From Roseiarcus sp963787135 (lineage in GTDB: Bacteria; Pseudomonadota; Alphaproteobacteria; Rhizobiales; Beijerinckiaceae): 64,000 nucleotides of DNA. Shown piece after piece: positions 27,326 to 37,929 of this stretch. Below the pieces are notes generated by a model. The model had not been told where the DNA came from. It did no database searches and saw only the letters and a program-made list of their open reading frames with translations. The position numbers and the translations under genes are program-made. Location of the stretch: assembly GCA_963787135.1 (NCBI GenBank), contig CAWBBW010000042.1, positions 1 through 64,000 on the forward strand, written 5' to 3'. The stretch's first letter is position 1. Each line of letters begins with the position of its first letter.

Positions 27326-28894
27326 ATGTCTTATGACGCGGTGGTGATCGGAGCCGGCCACAATGGGCTCGCCGCAGCCATTCGGCTCGCCGAAAAAGGA
27401 TGGTCCGTGGCGGTCGTCGAAGGCAAAGAGACAGCGGGCGGCGCAGTCAAGACCCAAGAGCTCACGCTGCCGGGCTTTCGCCATGATCTCTGCGCGATGA
27501 ACCTGTCGATGTTCGCGGGTTCGGGGTTCTTCGCGGCGCACAAGCAGGCGCTCTTGGATCAGGGCCTTGGTTTCATGCCCGCGCAAAACTGTTTCGCCAG
27601 CGTCTTTCGTGACGGAACCTATCTCGGCGTCAGCACCAGCCTCGACAAGACTGCGGCCGGCATCGCGGCTCTGTCGCCCGCGGATGCTCAAGCCTGGCGC
27701 GATCTGGTTCAGCGCTTTGGTCTCGACGCGCCGCATATTTTCGCGCTGCTAGGCTCCCCGATGCCCTCGATCGCGGCTGCGAAAGTCGTCTGGAACGCCT
27801 GGCGACAGCGAGGGACCGCATGGTTGTTCGAGACGCTGCGTCTCTTCCTGGCGAGCCCTCGAGACTTTCTCGACGCGCGGTTCACACATCGAAAGGTCAA
27901 GACAATGATGGCGGCGTGGGGGCTGCACCTTGATTTTCCGCCGGACGTCGGCGGAGGCGCGCTGTTTCCCTATCTCGAATGCATGGTCAACCAGACCTTT
28001 GGCATGGTGATCGGCAAAGGCGGCGCCGATACGATCGTGAATGCGATGACCGGCGCGCTGAAAACGCGCGGCGCGGCGCTTATCCTCGGCGCTCCCGTCG
28101 CGCGGATCGACGTCACTTCCGGACGCGCGACCGGCGTAACGCTGGCGGACGGGCGCCGTCTGGAAGCGCGTCGCGCCGTGATCGCCAACGTGCATCCGAA
28201 GCTCGTATTCGGAAGCCTGGTCGCTTCCGATCCTTCCCGTCGGACGTTCGAACACAACGTGTCGGCAATCCGGGCGGGTCCGGGCACCATGATGATCCAC
28301 TTGGCGCTCGACGCCTCTCCCGACTGGAGCGCCGGCGCGGCCCTGAAGGACTTCGCGTATGTCCATGTGGCGCCGGACCTCGAAATGATGTCGCGCGTCT
28401 ATTCCGAAGCATCCGACGGATTGCTTCCCATCGAGCCGGCGCTGGTCGTCGGCCAACCCACCGCGATCGACCCCTCGCGCGCTCCGGAAGGCAAGCATGT
28501 CCTCTGGGTGCAGGTCCGCGTCCTGCCAGCCGAGATTCGCGGCGACGCCAAGGGCGAGATTGTGGCGACGAACTGGGACGACGCGAAGGAAGCCTATGCC
28601 GAGCGCGTGCTCGACATCCTGGAGCGCTACGCGCCTGGCGTCCGCCGCCTCGTGCTGGCCCGCTCGGTCTGGTCTCCGCTCGATCTCGAACGCGAAAATC
28701 CAAACCTGATCGGCGGCGACAATCTCTCGGGGAGCCATCATCTCGACCAGAACTTTTTCCTGCGTCCCGTCGCCGGCCATTCGCGCTACAACACGCCGGT
28801 AAAGGGGCTCTATCTCTGCGGCGCCTCGACCTGGCCCGGCGCGGGAACCGGCGCGGGTTCCGGTTTCATGCTCGCGAAGATGCTCGCGGGATAA
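27326..28894 (+). CDS. phytoene-dehydrogenase-like FAD oxidoreductase (paralogue 2)
   Basis: Flavoprotein of 522 residues with the N-terminal VVIGAGHNGLAAAIRLAEKG motif and the C-terminal LCGASTWPGAGTGAGSGFML motif. The ATG at 27326 has AGGGGAGG upstream; an earlier in-frame start at 27272 is not supported. It resembles the protein at 24583-26166 along its length, with the shared motif VGQPTA-DPSRAP-GK. It is the first gene of a rightward run that continues with the anthraniloyl-CoA monooxygenase/reductase 47 bases later. Its place suggests a role in the same pathway, perhaps oxidising a dearomatised product, but this is inference. Confidence 0.85.
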   Translation: MSYDAVVIGAGHNGLAAAIRLAEKGWSVAVVEGKETAGGAVKTQELTLPGFRHDLCAMNLSMFAGSGFFAAHKQALLDQGLGFMPAQNCFASVFRDGTYLGVSTSLDKTAAGIAALSPADAQAWRDLVQRFGLDAPHIFALLGSPMPSIAAAKVVWNAWRQRGTAWLFETLRLFLASPRDFLDARFTHRKVKTMMAAWGLHLDFPPDVGGGALFPYLECMVNQTFGMVIGKGGADTIVNAMTGALKTRGAALILGAPVARIDVTSGRATGVTLADGRRLEARRAVIANVHPKLVFGSLVASDPSRRTFEHNVSAIRAGPGTMMIHLALDASPDWSAGAALKDFAYVHVAPDLEMMSRVYSEASDGLLPIEPALVVGQPTAIDPSRAPEGKHVLWVQVRVLPAEIRGDAKGEIVATNWDDAKEAYAERVLDILERYAPGVRRLVLARSVWSPLDLERENPNLIGGDNLSGSHHLDQNFFLRPVAGHSRYNTPVKGLYLCGASTWPGAGTGAGSGFMLAKMLAG

Positions 28895-28941
28895 GAGAAG
28901 AGATCGCCCGAACAGGGCATCGGCGGCGAAAAGGCGGCGAC

Positions 28942-31266
28942 ATGCGGATCGTCTGTATCGGCGGAGGACCAGCCGGGCTCTATTTCGGTCTCCTGATGAA
29001 GCGTCGGCGCCCCGAACATTCCATCACCGTCGTCGAACGCAACAAGCCTTACGACACCTTCGGGTGGGGCGTCGTCTTTTCCGACGCGATGATGCAGGCT
29101 ATGCGCGCGGCCGATCCCGATAGCGCGGAGCAGATCGAAAACGCCTTCAATCACTGGGACGACATCGAGCTTATCTTCAAGGGAACGCGCCAGCGCACCA
29201 CCGGGCACGGTTTCATCGGGATCGGACGAAAGCAATTACTCAACATCTTGCAGCGTCGCTGCGAAAAGCTCGGCGTCGAACTCGCGTTCGAGCAGGATGT
29301 CGCGTCCGACCTTCAGTTTCCAGACGCCGATTTGATCGTGGCGGCTGACGGGATCAATTCGCGAATCCGCGATCTCTATGCCGATGTCTTCAAGCCCGAT
29401 CTGGTCGTGCGGCCCAACAGATACATTTGGCTCGGGACCAGGAAGCCTTTTGACGCCTTCACTTTTGATTTCCGGCGCACCGAGCATGGCTGGTTTCAGG
29501 CGCATATCTACAAATTCGACCGCGACACATCGACGTTCATTGTCGAAACCACAGAAGACACGTTCGCTGCGCATGGACTCGACAAGCTTGATCAGGAGGG
29601 CTCGATTGCCTTCTGCGAGCGGGTATTTTCCGAAACGCTTGGCGGTGCGGGCCTGATGACCAACGCGCGCCACCTGCGCGGTTCGGCCTGGCTCAATTTC
29701 AACCGGCTGATCTGTGGCGCCTGGAGCCATTTCAACGGCAGATCGCATGTCGTTCTGATGGGCGACGCCGCTCATACCGCCCATTTCGCCATCGGCTCGG
29801 GCACAAAGCTTGCGCTCGACGACGCGATAGAACTCGCCAGGCAATTTGACGCGTTTGGCCACGAACGCGAACACATCGCTCCGGCTTTGGCGGCCTACGA
29901 GGACATCCGCCGTGTTGACGTCGCACGAATCCAGAACGCGGCGCGAAATGCGATGGAATGGTTCGAAGTTGTCGGCCGGCGTTACGCCGACACGATGGAG
30001 CCCGAACAGTTCTTTTACTCCATGCTGACGCGGTCCCAGCGCATAAGCCACGAGAATTTGCGGCTTCGCGATCCGCATTGGTTGGAGGGCTACGAGCGCT
30101 GGTTCTCGCGCCGTGCGGGTGTGCCAGTACCGGAGGGCGAGCGCGCGCTCCCGCCAATGCTCACGCCCTATCGCGTGCGCGGCATTTCGCTCGCCAATCG
30201 GATCGTCGTGTCGCCGATGGCGATGTATTCGGCGAAAGACGGACTGATCAACGATTTCCATATCGCGCATTTGGGCGCACGGGCGATGGGCGGCGCGGGC
30301 CTCGTATTTGCCGAGATGACCTGCGTATCGCCCGAAGCGCGAATCACGCCCGGCTGTCTTGGCCTGTGGAACGATGCGCAGCTGCGCGAATGGAAACGGC
30401 TCGTCGAGCTGATCCATGCGGTCGGCCACGCCAAGGCTGGCGCGCAATTGGGCCATGCGGGCCGCAAGGGCTCGACGCGGGTTGCGTGGGACGGCATCGA
30501 TAAGCCTCTGGACCATGACAACTGGCCGCTCATCTCGGCTTCGGCCCTGCCCTACCTGCCGCACGGCCAGGTCCCACGCGCCATGGATCGCGCCGACATG
30601 GAAAAAGTGCGCGATGATTTCGTTGCAGCGACGCGTCGTGCGGCGGCGGCTGGCGTCGACTGGCTGGAGCTGCATTGCGCGCACGGCTACCTTCTCTCGA
30701 GCTTCCTCTCGCCGCTGACCAATGTCCGGCAGGACGAATATGGCGGCAATCATCAAAGCCGCGCCCGCTATCCCCTCGAAGTCTTCAGAGCGATCCGCGC
30801 TGTTTGGCCGGGCGACCGGCCGATTTCGGTGCGCCTGTCCTGTCACGATTGGACGACGGGCGGAAATACGCCCGACGACGCGGAGATCTTTGCCGCCATG
30901 TTCAAGGCCGCGGGCGCCGACCTTATCGATTGTTCCTCCGGTCAGGTGTCAAAGGCGGAGCGTCCCGTCTACGGGCGCCTGTTTCAGACGCCGTTTTCTG
31001 ACCAAATCCGCAACGAGGCGCTGATCGCCACGATTGCGGTCGGAGCGATTTCCGAAGCCGACCATGCTAACTCCATCCTTGCGGCGGGAAGGGCCGATCT
31101 TTGCGCGATCGCCCGGCCGCATTTGGCCGACCCGGCTTGGACGTTGCACGAGGCCGCACGCATCGGCGTTAAAACGATCGCCTGGCCGAAACAATACACG
31201 GCCGCCAAAGGCCAATATGAAGCCAATCTCGCTCGCGCCGTTGCGGCTGGGGCGGAGGCGAAATGA
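28942..31266 (+). CDS. bifunctional aromatic-CoA monooxygenase/reductase (2-aminobenzoyl-CoA or salicylyl-CoA type)
   Basis: A two-domain flavoenzyme of 774 residues. Residues 1 to about 395 are a PHBH-type flavin monooxygenase: CIGGGPAGLYFGLLMKRR at the start, the FAD motif VVLMGDAAHTAHFAIGSGTK near 270. From about 405 on there is an Old Yellow Enzyme domain (TPYRVRGISLANRIVVSPMA, LHCAHGYLLSSFLSPLTN, DEYGG). This fusion is known for 2-aminobenzoyl-CoA monooxygenase/reductase, which hydroxylates and then reduces anthraniloyl-CoA, and for salicylyl-CoA 5-hydroxylases. Kynureninase and an aminobenzoate-CoA ligase nearby favour anthraniloyl-CoA. It overlaps the next gene by ATGA. A much longer open frame upstream (from 27979) is a shadow of the previous gene. 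Confidence 0.87.
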   Translation: MRIVCIGGGPAGLYFGLLMKRRRPEHSITVVERNKPYDTFGWGVVFSDAMMQAMRAADPDSAEQIENAFNHWDDIELIFKGTRQRTTGHGFIGIGRKQLLNILQRRCEKLGVELAFEQDVASDLQFPDADLIVAADGINSRIRDLYADVFKPDLVVRPNRYIWLGTRKPFDAFTFDFRRTEHGWFQAHIYKFDRDTSTFIVETTEDTFAAHGLDKLDQEGSIAFCERVFSETLGGAGLMTNARHLRGSAWLNFNRLICGAWSHFNGRSHVVLMGDAAHTAHFAIGSGTKLALDDAIELARQFDAFGHEREHIAPALAAYEDIRRVDVARIQNAARNAMEWFEVVGRRYADTMEPEQFFYSMLTRSQRISHENLRLRDPHWLEGYERWFSRRAGVPVPEGERALPPMLTPYRVRGISLANRIVVSPMAMYSAKDGLINDFHIAHLGARAMGGAGLVFAEMTCVSPEARITPGCLGLWNDAQLREWKRLVELIHAVGHAKAGAQLGHAGRKGSTRVAWDGIDKPLDHDNWPLISASALPYLPHGQVPRAMDRADMEKVRDDFVAATRRAAAAGVDWLELHCAHGYLLSSFLSPLTNVRQDEYGGNHQSRARYPLEVFRAIRAVWPGDRPISVRLSCHDWTTGGNTPDDAEIFAAMFKAAGADLIDCSSGQVSKAERPVYGRLFQTPFSDQIRNEALIATIAVGAISEADHANSILAAGRADLCAIARPHLADPAWTLHEAARIGVKTIAWPKQYTAAKGQYEANLARAVAAGAEAK

Positions 31267-32054
31267 GCGCGGCCGCGCTGCTCGCGGGCCGTCATGCGCT
31301 CATCACCGGCGCGGGCGGAGGCATCGGGTCGGCGATCGCGCGCGCTCTTGGCGGGGCCGGCGCTCTGGTCAGCGTGGCCGGTCGTCGGCGAGAACCGCTG
31401 GACGCAGTGGCGGCCTTGCTTCCGGCAGGAGCGGCGTTGGTCGTCGACGGCTTCGACGTGACTGACGGGAAGGCGATAGCACACGGACTCGATTGTGCGC
31501 GCGCGGCATTCGGACCCGTTTCGATTCTGGTCAACAATGCCGGGGAGGCCCCGAGCGCGTCATTCGAAAAAACCGACGCCGACCTCTGGGCGCGCATTCT
31601 CGCGGTCGATCTCACCGGCGTTTATAATGTCACGCGCGCGGCGCTGCCGGATCTCAAGCGGAATGGCTCGGGCGCCCGCCTCATCAACATCGCCTCCACG
31701 GCGGGCCTGACCGGATATGCTTATGTCGCCGCCTATTGCGCCGCCAAGCATGGCGTCGTCGGGCTTACCCGCGCTTTGGCGCTTGAATTGGCTCGCAGCG
31801 GCGTCACCGCCAATGCGGTCTGTCCGGGCTTCACCGAGACGCCGTTGATTGACCGCGCGGTCGAGGCCATCGTTGCCAAGACAGGGCGCTCGGCGGATGC
31901 AGCGCGCGCGGAACTCGCCCAGGCGAACCCTCAGCGACGCCTGGTGACGCCGGAAGAGGTAGCGGACGCGGTGCTCTGGCTTGCCTCGCCGGCGGCAACG
32001 TCAATAAACGGGCAGGCTATTGTGGTTGCAGGGGGGGAGGTCATGGCGGGATGA
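31263..32054 (+). CDS. short-chain dehydrogenase/reductase
   Basis: SDR-family oxidoreductase of 263 residues. The nucleotide site is ITGAGGGIGSAIARAL (about 14-29), NNAG is present, and the catalytic Ser-Tyr-Lys set is seen in INIASTAGLTGYAYVAAYCAAKHG. The PG motif VCPGFTETPL follows. It overlaps the monooxygenase/reductase by ATGA and so belongs to the same operon, where a beta-oxidation-like hydroxyacyl-CoA dehydrogenation step on the non-aromatic ring would suit it. The substrate is inferred from context only. Confidence 0.88.
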   Translation: MSAAALLAGRHALITGAGGGIGSAIARALGGAGALVSVAGRRREPLDAVAALLPAGAALVVDGFDVTDGKAIAHGLDCARAAFGPVSILVNNAGEAPSASFEKTDADLWARILAVDLTGVYNVTRAALPDLKRNGSGARLINIASTAGLTGYAYVAAYCAAKHGVVGLTRALALELARSGVTANAVCPGFTETPLIDRAVEAIVAKTGRSADAARAELAQANPQRRLVTPEEVADAVLWLASPAATSINGQAIVVAGGEVMAG

Positions 32055-32078
32055 GCGAAGCGATTTCGACTTTCGACG

Positions 32079-32288
32079 ACACGTGAGGCCGCGATGGCAA
32101 AGATGGCTGCGACGGAGACGGGTCAACGCGTGATCGATCGCGCCGTGCAGATCTTTGGCGGACGCGGCGTCATGCAGGGCGAGATCGTCGAGAGTCTTTA
32201 TCGCGACATTCGCTCCCTTCGTATCTACGAGGGCGCAACTGAGGTCCAAAAGCTGATCGTCGCACGCGAGTTGCTGAAGTCGCGCTAG
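32079..32288 (+). pseudogene. acyl-CoA dehydrogenase, C-terminal remnant
   Basis: Only about the last 70 codons of an acyl-CoA dehydrogenase remain. The frame begins within TREAAMAKMAATETGQRVID, continues VQIFGGRGVMQGEIVESLYRDIRSLRIYEGATEVQ and ends at a normal C-terminus. The first few residues before the ATG at 32094 already show family similarity, so a larger gene once extended upstream. About 310 codons with the catalytic base and FAD-binding domains are missing; the deletion joint lies between about 32055 and 32080, right after the SDR stop. The fragment cannot be enzymatically active on its own. Related clusters carry a full acyl-CoA dehydrogenase at this type of position, from memory. 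Confidence 0.85.
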
Positions 32289-32317
32289 CAGATATGAACA
32301 CATTCGAGGAGTCGCTC

Positions 32318-32713
32318 ATGCATCGCTTCTTGCAACCGGAAGGTTGGCCCAGGCCCGCAGGCTACGCCAACGGCGTCGTTGCGCGGGGTCGAACGATCTT
32401 TGTCGCGGGACAGGTCGGCTGGAGTGCGGAAGGTCGCTTTGAAAGCGACGATCTCGTCGCACAAATCGCGCAGGCGATGCGCAACATCGCCGCCATACTG
32501 GCCTGCGATGGCGCGAGGCCGGAGCACGTCACCAACCTCGTTTGGTACTTCATCGACAAGCGCGAATACAACAATCGTCTGCCCGAGATCGGGAAGGTCT
32601 ATCGGGAGATCATGGGAAAGAATTTTCCTGCGATGACCGCCGTGCAGGTCTCCGCGCTGGTCGAAGATGGCGCCAAGGTCGAGATCCAGGCGACCGCGGT
32701 CGTTCCGGACTAA
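32318..32713 (+). CDS. RidA-family enamine/imine deaminase
   Basis: A 131-residue Rid/YjgF-type protein from the ATG at 32318, chosen because GAGGAG lies just upstream; an ATG eight codons earlier has no ribosome site. Typical features are RFLQPEGWPRPAGYANG, IFVAGQVGW, and the C-terminal PAMTAVQVSALVEDGAKVEI. Rid proteins hydrolyse reactive enamines or imines. In the 2-aminobenzoyl-CoA context the ring amino group becomes an enamine after ring reduction, so release of ammonia by this protein is plausible. It lies between the acyl-CoA-dehydrogenase remnant and an OYE-family gene, 7 bases before the latter. Confidence 0.88.
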   Translation: MHRFLQPEGWPRPAGYANGVVARGRTIFVAGQVGWSAEGRFESDDLVAQIAQAMRNIAAILACDGARPEHVTNLVWYFIDKREYNNRLPEIGKVYREIMGKNFPAMTAVQVSALVEDGAKVEIQATAVVPD

Positions 32714-32720
32714 CCTGCCC

Positions 32721-34199
<1,479 letters not shown>

Positions 34200-34295
34200 A
34201 GTGCCAGTTTCGCGCGCGTGGCGGCGCCTTCGAAGTGAAAGCGCATTCGATTCGCCGAAAGGTTTGAAGGGGCGAACGACGGAGGAAGCGAAGCA

Positions 34296-35915
34296 ATGCT
34301 CGGTCCCACCGCTCATATTGATACATTCGCGCGCGACAATCTGCCTCCGCCCGACCAATGGCCAGACTTTCGGCTCGAAGGATTTGACTACCCCGAATAT
34401 CTAAACGCCGCTGTCGAACTCACCGATCGCATGGTCGAGCGTGGCTTTGGCGACCGTACGGCGCTGATCGGGCATGGCCGCCGCCGAACCTACAAGGAAC
34501 TTGCCGACTGGAGCAACCGGCTGGCCGGCGCGCTTGTCGAGGACTACGGCCTGAAGGCCGGCAATCGGGTGCTGATCCGTTCGGCGAACAATCCGGCGAT
34601 GATCGCCTGCTGGCTCGCCGCGACGAAGGCGGGCGCTGTCGTAGTCAACACCATGCCGATGCTCCGGGCCGGGGAACTGACGAAGATTGTCGACAAGGCC
34701 GAAGTCAAACTCGCACTATGCGACAGCCGTATCCTGGACGAATTGGTCGCCTGCGCCAAGGCGAGCAGCTCTCTCAAGAGCGTCGTCGGTTTCGACGGCA
34801 CCGCCAACCATGACGCCGAACTCGACCGCGTGGCCCTCAACAAGCCGGTGAACTTCTCCGCCATGCGCACGGGGCGGGACGATGTCGCGCTACTCGGCTT
34901 CACCTCCGGAACGACCGGCGCGCCCAAGGCGACGATGCACTTTCACCGTGACATCCTCATAATCGCCGACGGCTATGCGAGGCAGGTGCTCAAGGTTCGG
35001 CCCGAGGATGTGTTCGTCGGCTCTCCTCCGATCGCCTTCACGTTCGGGCTCGGGGGACTCGCCGTCTTTCCGCTGCGCTTCGGCGCCTCCGCTGTGCTGA
35101 TCGAAAGCGCAACCCCGCCGAACCTCGTCAAGATCATCGAAGCCTACAAGGCGACCGTCTGCTTCACGGCGCCGACCGCATATCGCGCGATGCTCGCGGC
35201 GATGGACGAAGGGGCCGATCTTTCCTCGCTTCGCGTGGCGGTGTCCGCAGGCGAGACGCTTCCGGCTCCGGTCTACGAAGCCTGGACGAGGCGCACCGGC
35301 GTGCCGATCCTCGACGGCATGGGCTCGACGGAAATGCTGCATGTGTTCATCGGCAGCCGCCTTGATGACCGAAAACCTGGGGTTACAGGAACTCCCGTGC
35401 CGGGCTACGAAGCCAAAGTCGTCGACAAGAATTTCAACGAACTTCCCCGCGGAACGGTCGGACGCCTCGCGGTGCGTGGCCCGACCGGCTGCCGCTATCT
35501 CGCGGACGTCCGTCAGCGGGAATATGTGCAGAATGGCTGGAACGTGACTGGCGACGCATTCAGCCAGGACGATGCTGGCTATTTTCATTTCGCCGCGCGC
35601 AACGACGACATGATCATTTCAGCCGGTTACAACATCGCGGGCCCCGAGGTGGAGGCGGCGCTTCTGACGCATGAAGCGGTCGGTGAATGCGCGGTGATTG
35701 GGCTTTCGGACGAGGAACGCGGGCAGATCGTCGCCGCCTTCGTCGTGCTGAAACCGGGCGTTATTCCGGACGAAGCGACCGCGATGCGGCTGCAAAACCA
35801 TGTCAAGGCGAGCATTGCGCCCTACAAATATCCGCGCGTGGTACGCTTCCTGGAGACCTTGCCGAAGACGCAGACGGGGAAGATCCAGCGCTTTCAGCTG
35901 AGGTCTCTCTCATGA
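34296..35915 (+). CDS. aminobenzoate-CoA ligase (benzoate-CoA ligase family)
   Basis: AMP-forming acyl-CoA synthetase of 539 residues. It has the P-loop LGFTSGTTGAPKATMHFH (about 206-223), the DGMGSTEMLHVFI adenine-site motif, TGDAFSQDDAGYFHFAARNDDMI, and the C-terminal catalytic lysine region LPKTQTGKIQRFQLR. This pattern and length are those of benzoate/2-aminobenzoate-CoA ligases. It overlaps kynureninase by ATGA; kynureninase makes anthranilate, so anthranilate is the most likely substrate. The product would be used by the monooxygenase/reductase encoded 3 kb upstream. Confidence 0.9.
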   Translation: MLGPTAHIDTFARDNLPPPDQWPDFRLEGFDYPEYLNAAVELTDRMVERGFGDRTALIGHGRRRTYKELADWSNRLAGALVEDYGLKAGNRVLIRSANNPAMIACWLAATKAGAVVVNTMPMLRAGELTKIVDKAEVKLALCDSRILDELVACAKASSSLKSVVGFDGTANHDAELDRVALNKPVNFSAMRTGRDDVALLGFTSGTTGAPKATMHFHRDILIIADGYARQVLKVRPEDVFVGSPPIAFTFGLGGLAVFPLRFGASAVLIESATPPNLVKIIEAYKATVCFTAPTAYRAMLAAMDEGADLSSLRVAVSAGETLPAPVYEAWTRRTGVPILDGMGSTEMLHVFIGSRLDDRKPGVTGTPVPGYEAKVVDKNFNELPRGTVGRLAVRGPTGCRYLADVRQREYVQNGWNVTGDAFSQDDAGYFHFAARNDDMIISAGYNIAGPEVEAALLTHEAVGECAVIGLSDEERGQIVAAFVVLKPGVIPDEATAMRLQNHVKASIAPYKYPRVVRFLETLPKTQTGKIQRFQLRSLS

Positions 35916-37111
35916 TCGAGGATTTCTTCCAGCGTACGCGAGCAATGTTCGATCTACCGAAGGGCGTCGTCTACCTCGACGGCAATTCGCTTGGAGCGAT
36001 GCCCAAATCCGCACGGGAGCGCGTGCTGCACGAACTCGACGAGAGCTGGGGCCGGGAGCTGATTCGCGCGTGGAACACCGCCGGCTGGATCGACTTGCCC
36101 GCCCGCGTCGGCGACCGCATCGGCGCCCTCATCGGCGCTCCGAAGGGCTCAGTGGTCGCGGGCGATTCGACGTCGGTAAACCTCTTCAAGGCTCTGTTGG
36201 CCGCTCTCGAACTCGCTGCGCCCCGCAAGGTAATCCTTTCCGATAGCGGCAATTTCCCGACCGATCTCTATGTCGCCGAGGGCGTCTGCCGTCTGCTCGG
36301 GCGGGGGCATGAATTGAGGGTCGTTGACCCCAAGGCCGTCGAATGCGCGCTCAATGAGGGCGTCGGGGTTCTGATGCTGACTGAGGTCGGCTACCGCACA
36401 GGACGCAAACACGACATGCGCTTGCTCACCGAAAAGGCAAAGGCGTTAGGCGCCGTCATGCTCTGGGATCTCGCCCATTCGGCGGGTGCGTTCCCTGTCG
36501 ATCTTGCCGGATGCGGCGTCGATTTCGCTGTCGGCTGCGGCTACAAATATCTGAACGGCGGACCAGGTGCGCCGGCCTTTATCTATGTTCGACCGGATCT
36601 GCAGGCGAGCGTCGCGCCGGCGCTGTCCGGTTGGATGGGCCATGCGGCGCCCTTCGCCTTCGAACTCGGCTATCGGCCGGCGCCGGCCGTCGATCGCCTG
36701 CGCGTCGGCACCCCGCCAGTCCTCTCCATGTCCGCGCTCGATGCAGCGCTGGACGTATTCGAAGGTGTCGACATGCTCGCGCTGCAAGAACGCTCGATCG
36801 CACTCAGCGAAGATTTCATCCGCCGTATCGAAGCCGATTGCCCCGAACTCCAACTCGCTTCGCCTCGCGATTCCGCGTGGCGGGGCTCCCAGGTGTCGTT
36901 CCGCTTCACGGAAGGCTATGCCGCGATGCAGGCGCTGATCGCGCGTGGCGTGATCGGCGATTTCCGCGAGCCCGACGTGATGCGCTTCGGTTTCGCGCCG
37001 CTTTACATCGGTTTTTCCGACGTTGAGATGGCCGCGCGCACGCTCGTCGAGATCGTGGGGCGTCGTCTCTGGGATCGTCCGGAGTATCGTGCGCGGAACA
37101 AGGTGACATGA
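35912..37111 (+). CDS. kynU: kynureninase
   Basis: PLP enzyme that cleaves kynurenine to anthranilate and alanine, 399 residues, normal length. The N-terminus has VYLDGNSLGAMP. SDSGNFPTDLYVAEG and LWDLAHSAGAFPVDL are family motifs, and the PLP lysine is in GCGYKYLNGGPGAP near residue 212. It is coupled on both sides: its ATG overlaps the CoA-ligase stop and its TGA overlaps the kynA start. This tight order ligase-kynU-kynA is the strongest evidence that the CoA ligase uses anthranilate. Confidence 0.95.
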   Translation: MIEDFFQRTRAMFDLPKGVVYLDGNSLGAMPKSARERVLHELDESWGRELIRAWNTAGWIDLPARVGDRIGALIGAPKGSVVAGDSTSVNLFKALLAALELAAPRKVILSDSGNFPTDLYVAEGVCRLLGRGHELRVVDPKAVECALNEGVGVLMLTEVGYRTGRKHDMRLLTEKAKALGAVMLWDLAHSAGAFPVDLAGCGVDFAVGCGYKYLNGGPGAPAFIYVRPDLQASVAPALSGWMGHAAPFAFELGYRPAPAVDRLRVGTPPVLSMSALDAALDVFEGVDMLALQERSIALSEDFIRRIEADCPELQLASPRDSAWRGSQVSFRFTEGYAAMQALIARGVIGDFREPDVMRFGFAPLYIGFSDVEMAARTLVEIVGRRLWDRPEYRARNKVT

Positions 37112-37929
37112 GCGAGATCGAGGAAGCGGAGACCGATTTCCGCGCGAGAATGTCGTATGGCGACTACCTGCGGCTCTCAGAACTGCTCGGTGCGCAGTCG
37201 CCGCTGACCAATGCGCACGACGAACTTCTATTCATAATCCAGCATCAGACCAGTGAATTGTGGATGAAGCTCGCCATTCGGGAGATCCGCGCGGCCTGCG
37301 CTATGATCCGCGCGGACAGCGTGCAGCCGGCTTTCAAGCTGCTCGCTCGCGTCGCGCGAATATTCGAGCAGCTCAACAGCGCCTGGGACGTCCTGCGCAC
37401 GATGACCCCGAGCGACTATTCCGAGTTCCGCGACCGATTGGGCCAGTCCTCAGGATTCCAGTCCTGGCAATACCGCGCGATCGAGTTCCTCGCCGGCAAT
37501 CGCAACGCTGCGATGCTGAGGCCGCACGAGCACCACCCGGAGATCGTCGCGGAACTCAACGCAATCCTCGCCGAGCCTAGCCTCTATCAGGAGGCGATTC
37601 TGCTGCTGCGCCGGCGGGGTCTCGACGTGGGTGACGCCGCACCACGGGCCGAGGCTGCTGAGCCCCACGTCGAATGCGAAGCGCTTACGACCGCCTGGGC
37701 CGAGGTCTACCGCGATCCCGCCCATCACTGGGACCTCTACGAGCTCGCGGAAAAGCTGATCGACTTCGAGGACTATCTCCGTCGCTGGCGTTTCAACCAC
37801 GTCACGACGGTCGAACGCATCATCGGCCTCAAGCGGGGCACGGGCGGCACGTCAGGCGTCGGCTACCTCAAACGCATGCTGGAGATCGAACTCTTCCCTG
37901 AACTCTGGCGCGTGCGCACACGTATGTAA
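37108..37929 (+). CDS. kynA: tryptophan 2,3-dioxygenase
   Basis: Haem dioxygenase that opens the indole ring of L-tryptophan to N-formylkynurenine; 273 residues, normal for bacteria. Motifs are SYGDYLRLSELLGAQ, DELLFIIQHQTSELWMK, SGFQSWQYRAIEFLAGN, and the haem histidine in RRWRFNHVTTVERIIG near residue 230, followed by GTGGTSGVGYLK. It shares ATGA with kynU. The operon thus reads CoA ligase, kynU, kynA, in reverse order of the pathway. Confidence 0.96.
   Translation: MSEIEEAETDFRARMSYGDYLRLSELLGAQSPLTNAHDELLFIIQHQTSELWMKLAIREIRAACAMIRADSVQPAFKLLARVARIFEQLNSAWDVLRTMTPSDYSEFRDRLGQSSGFQSWQYRAIEFLAGNRNAAMLRPHEHHPEIVAELNAILAEPSLYQEAILLLRRRGLDVGDAAPRAEAAEPHVECEALTTAWAEVYRDPAHHWDLYELAEKLIDFEDYLRRWRFNHVTTVERIIGLKRGTGGTSGVGYLKRMLEIELFPELWRVRTRM

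Noticed and set aside
27979..28941. Long N-terminal extension of the monooxygenase/reductase to 1095 residues
   Set aside because: The extra part overlaps the preceding flavoprotein gene in another frame and is Arg-rich nonsense; the ATG at 28942 gives the normal N-terminus with its FAD motif.
28942..31266. Naming the fusion simply salicylyl-CoA 5-hydroxylase
   Set aside because: That fold is shared, but kynureninase and an aminobenzoate-CoA ligase in the same cluster make anthraniloyl-CoA more likely; kept as an alternative.
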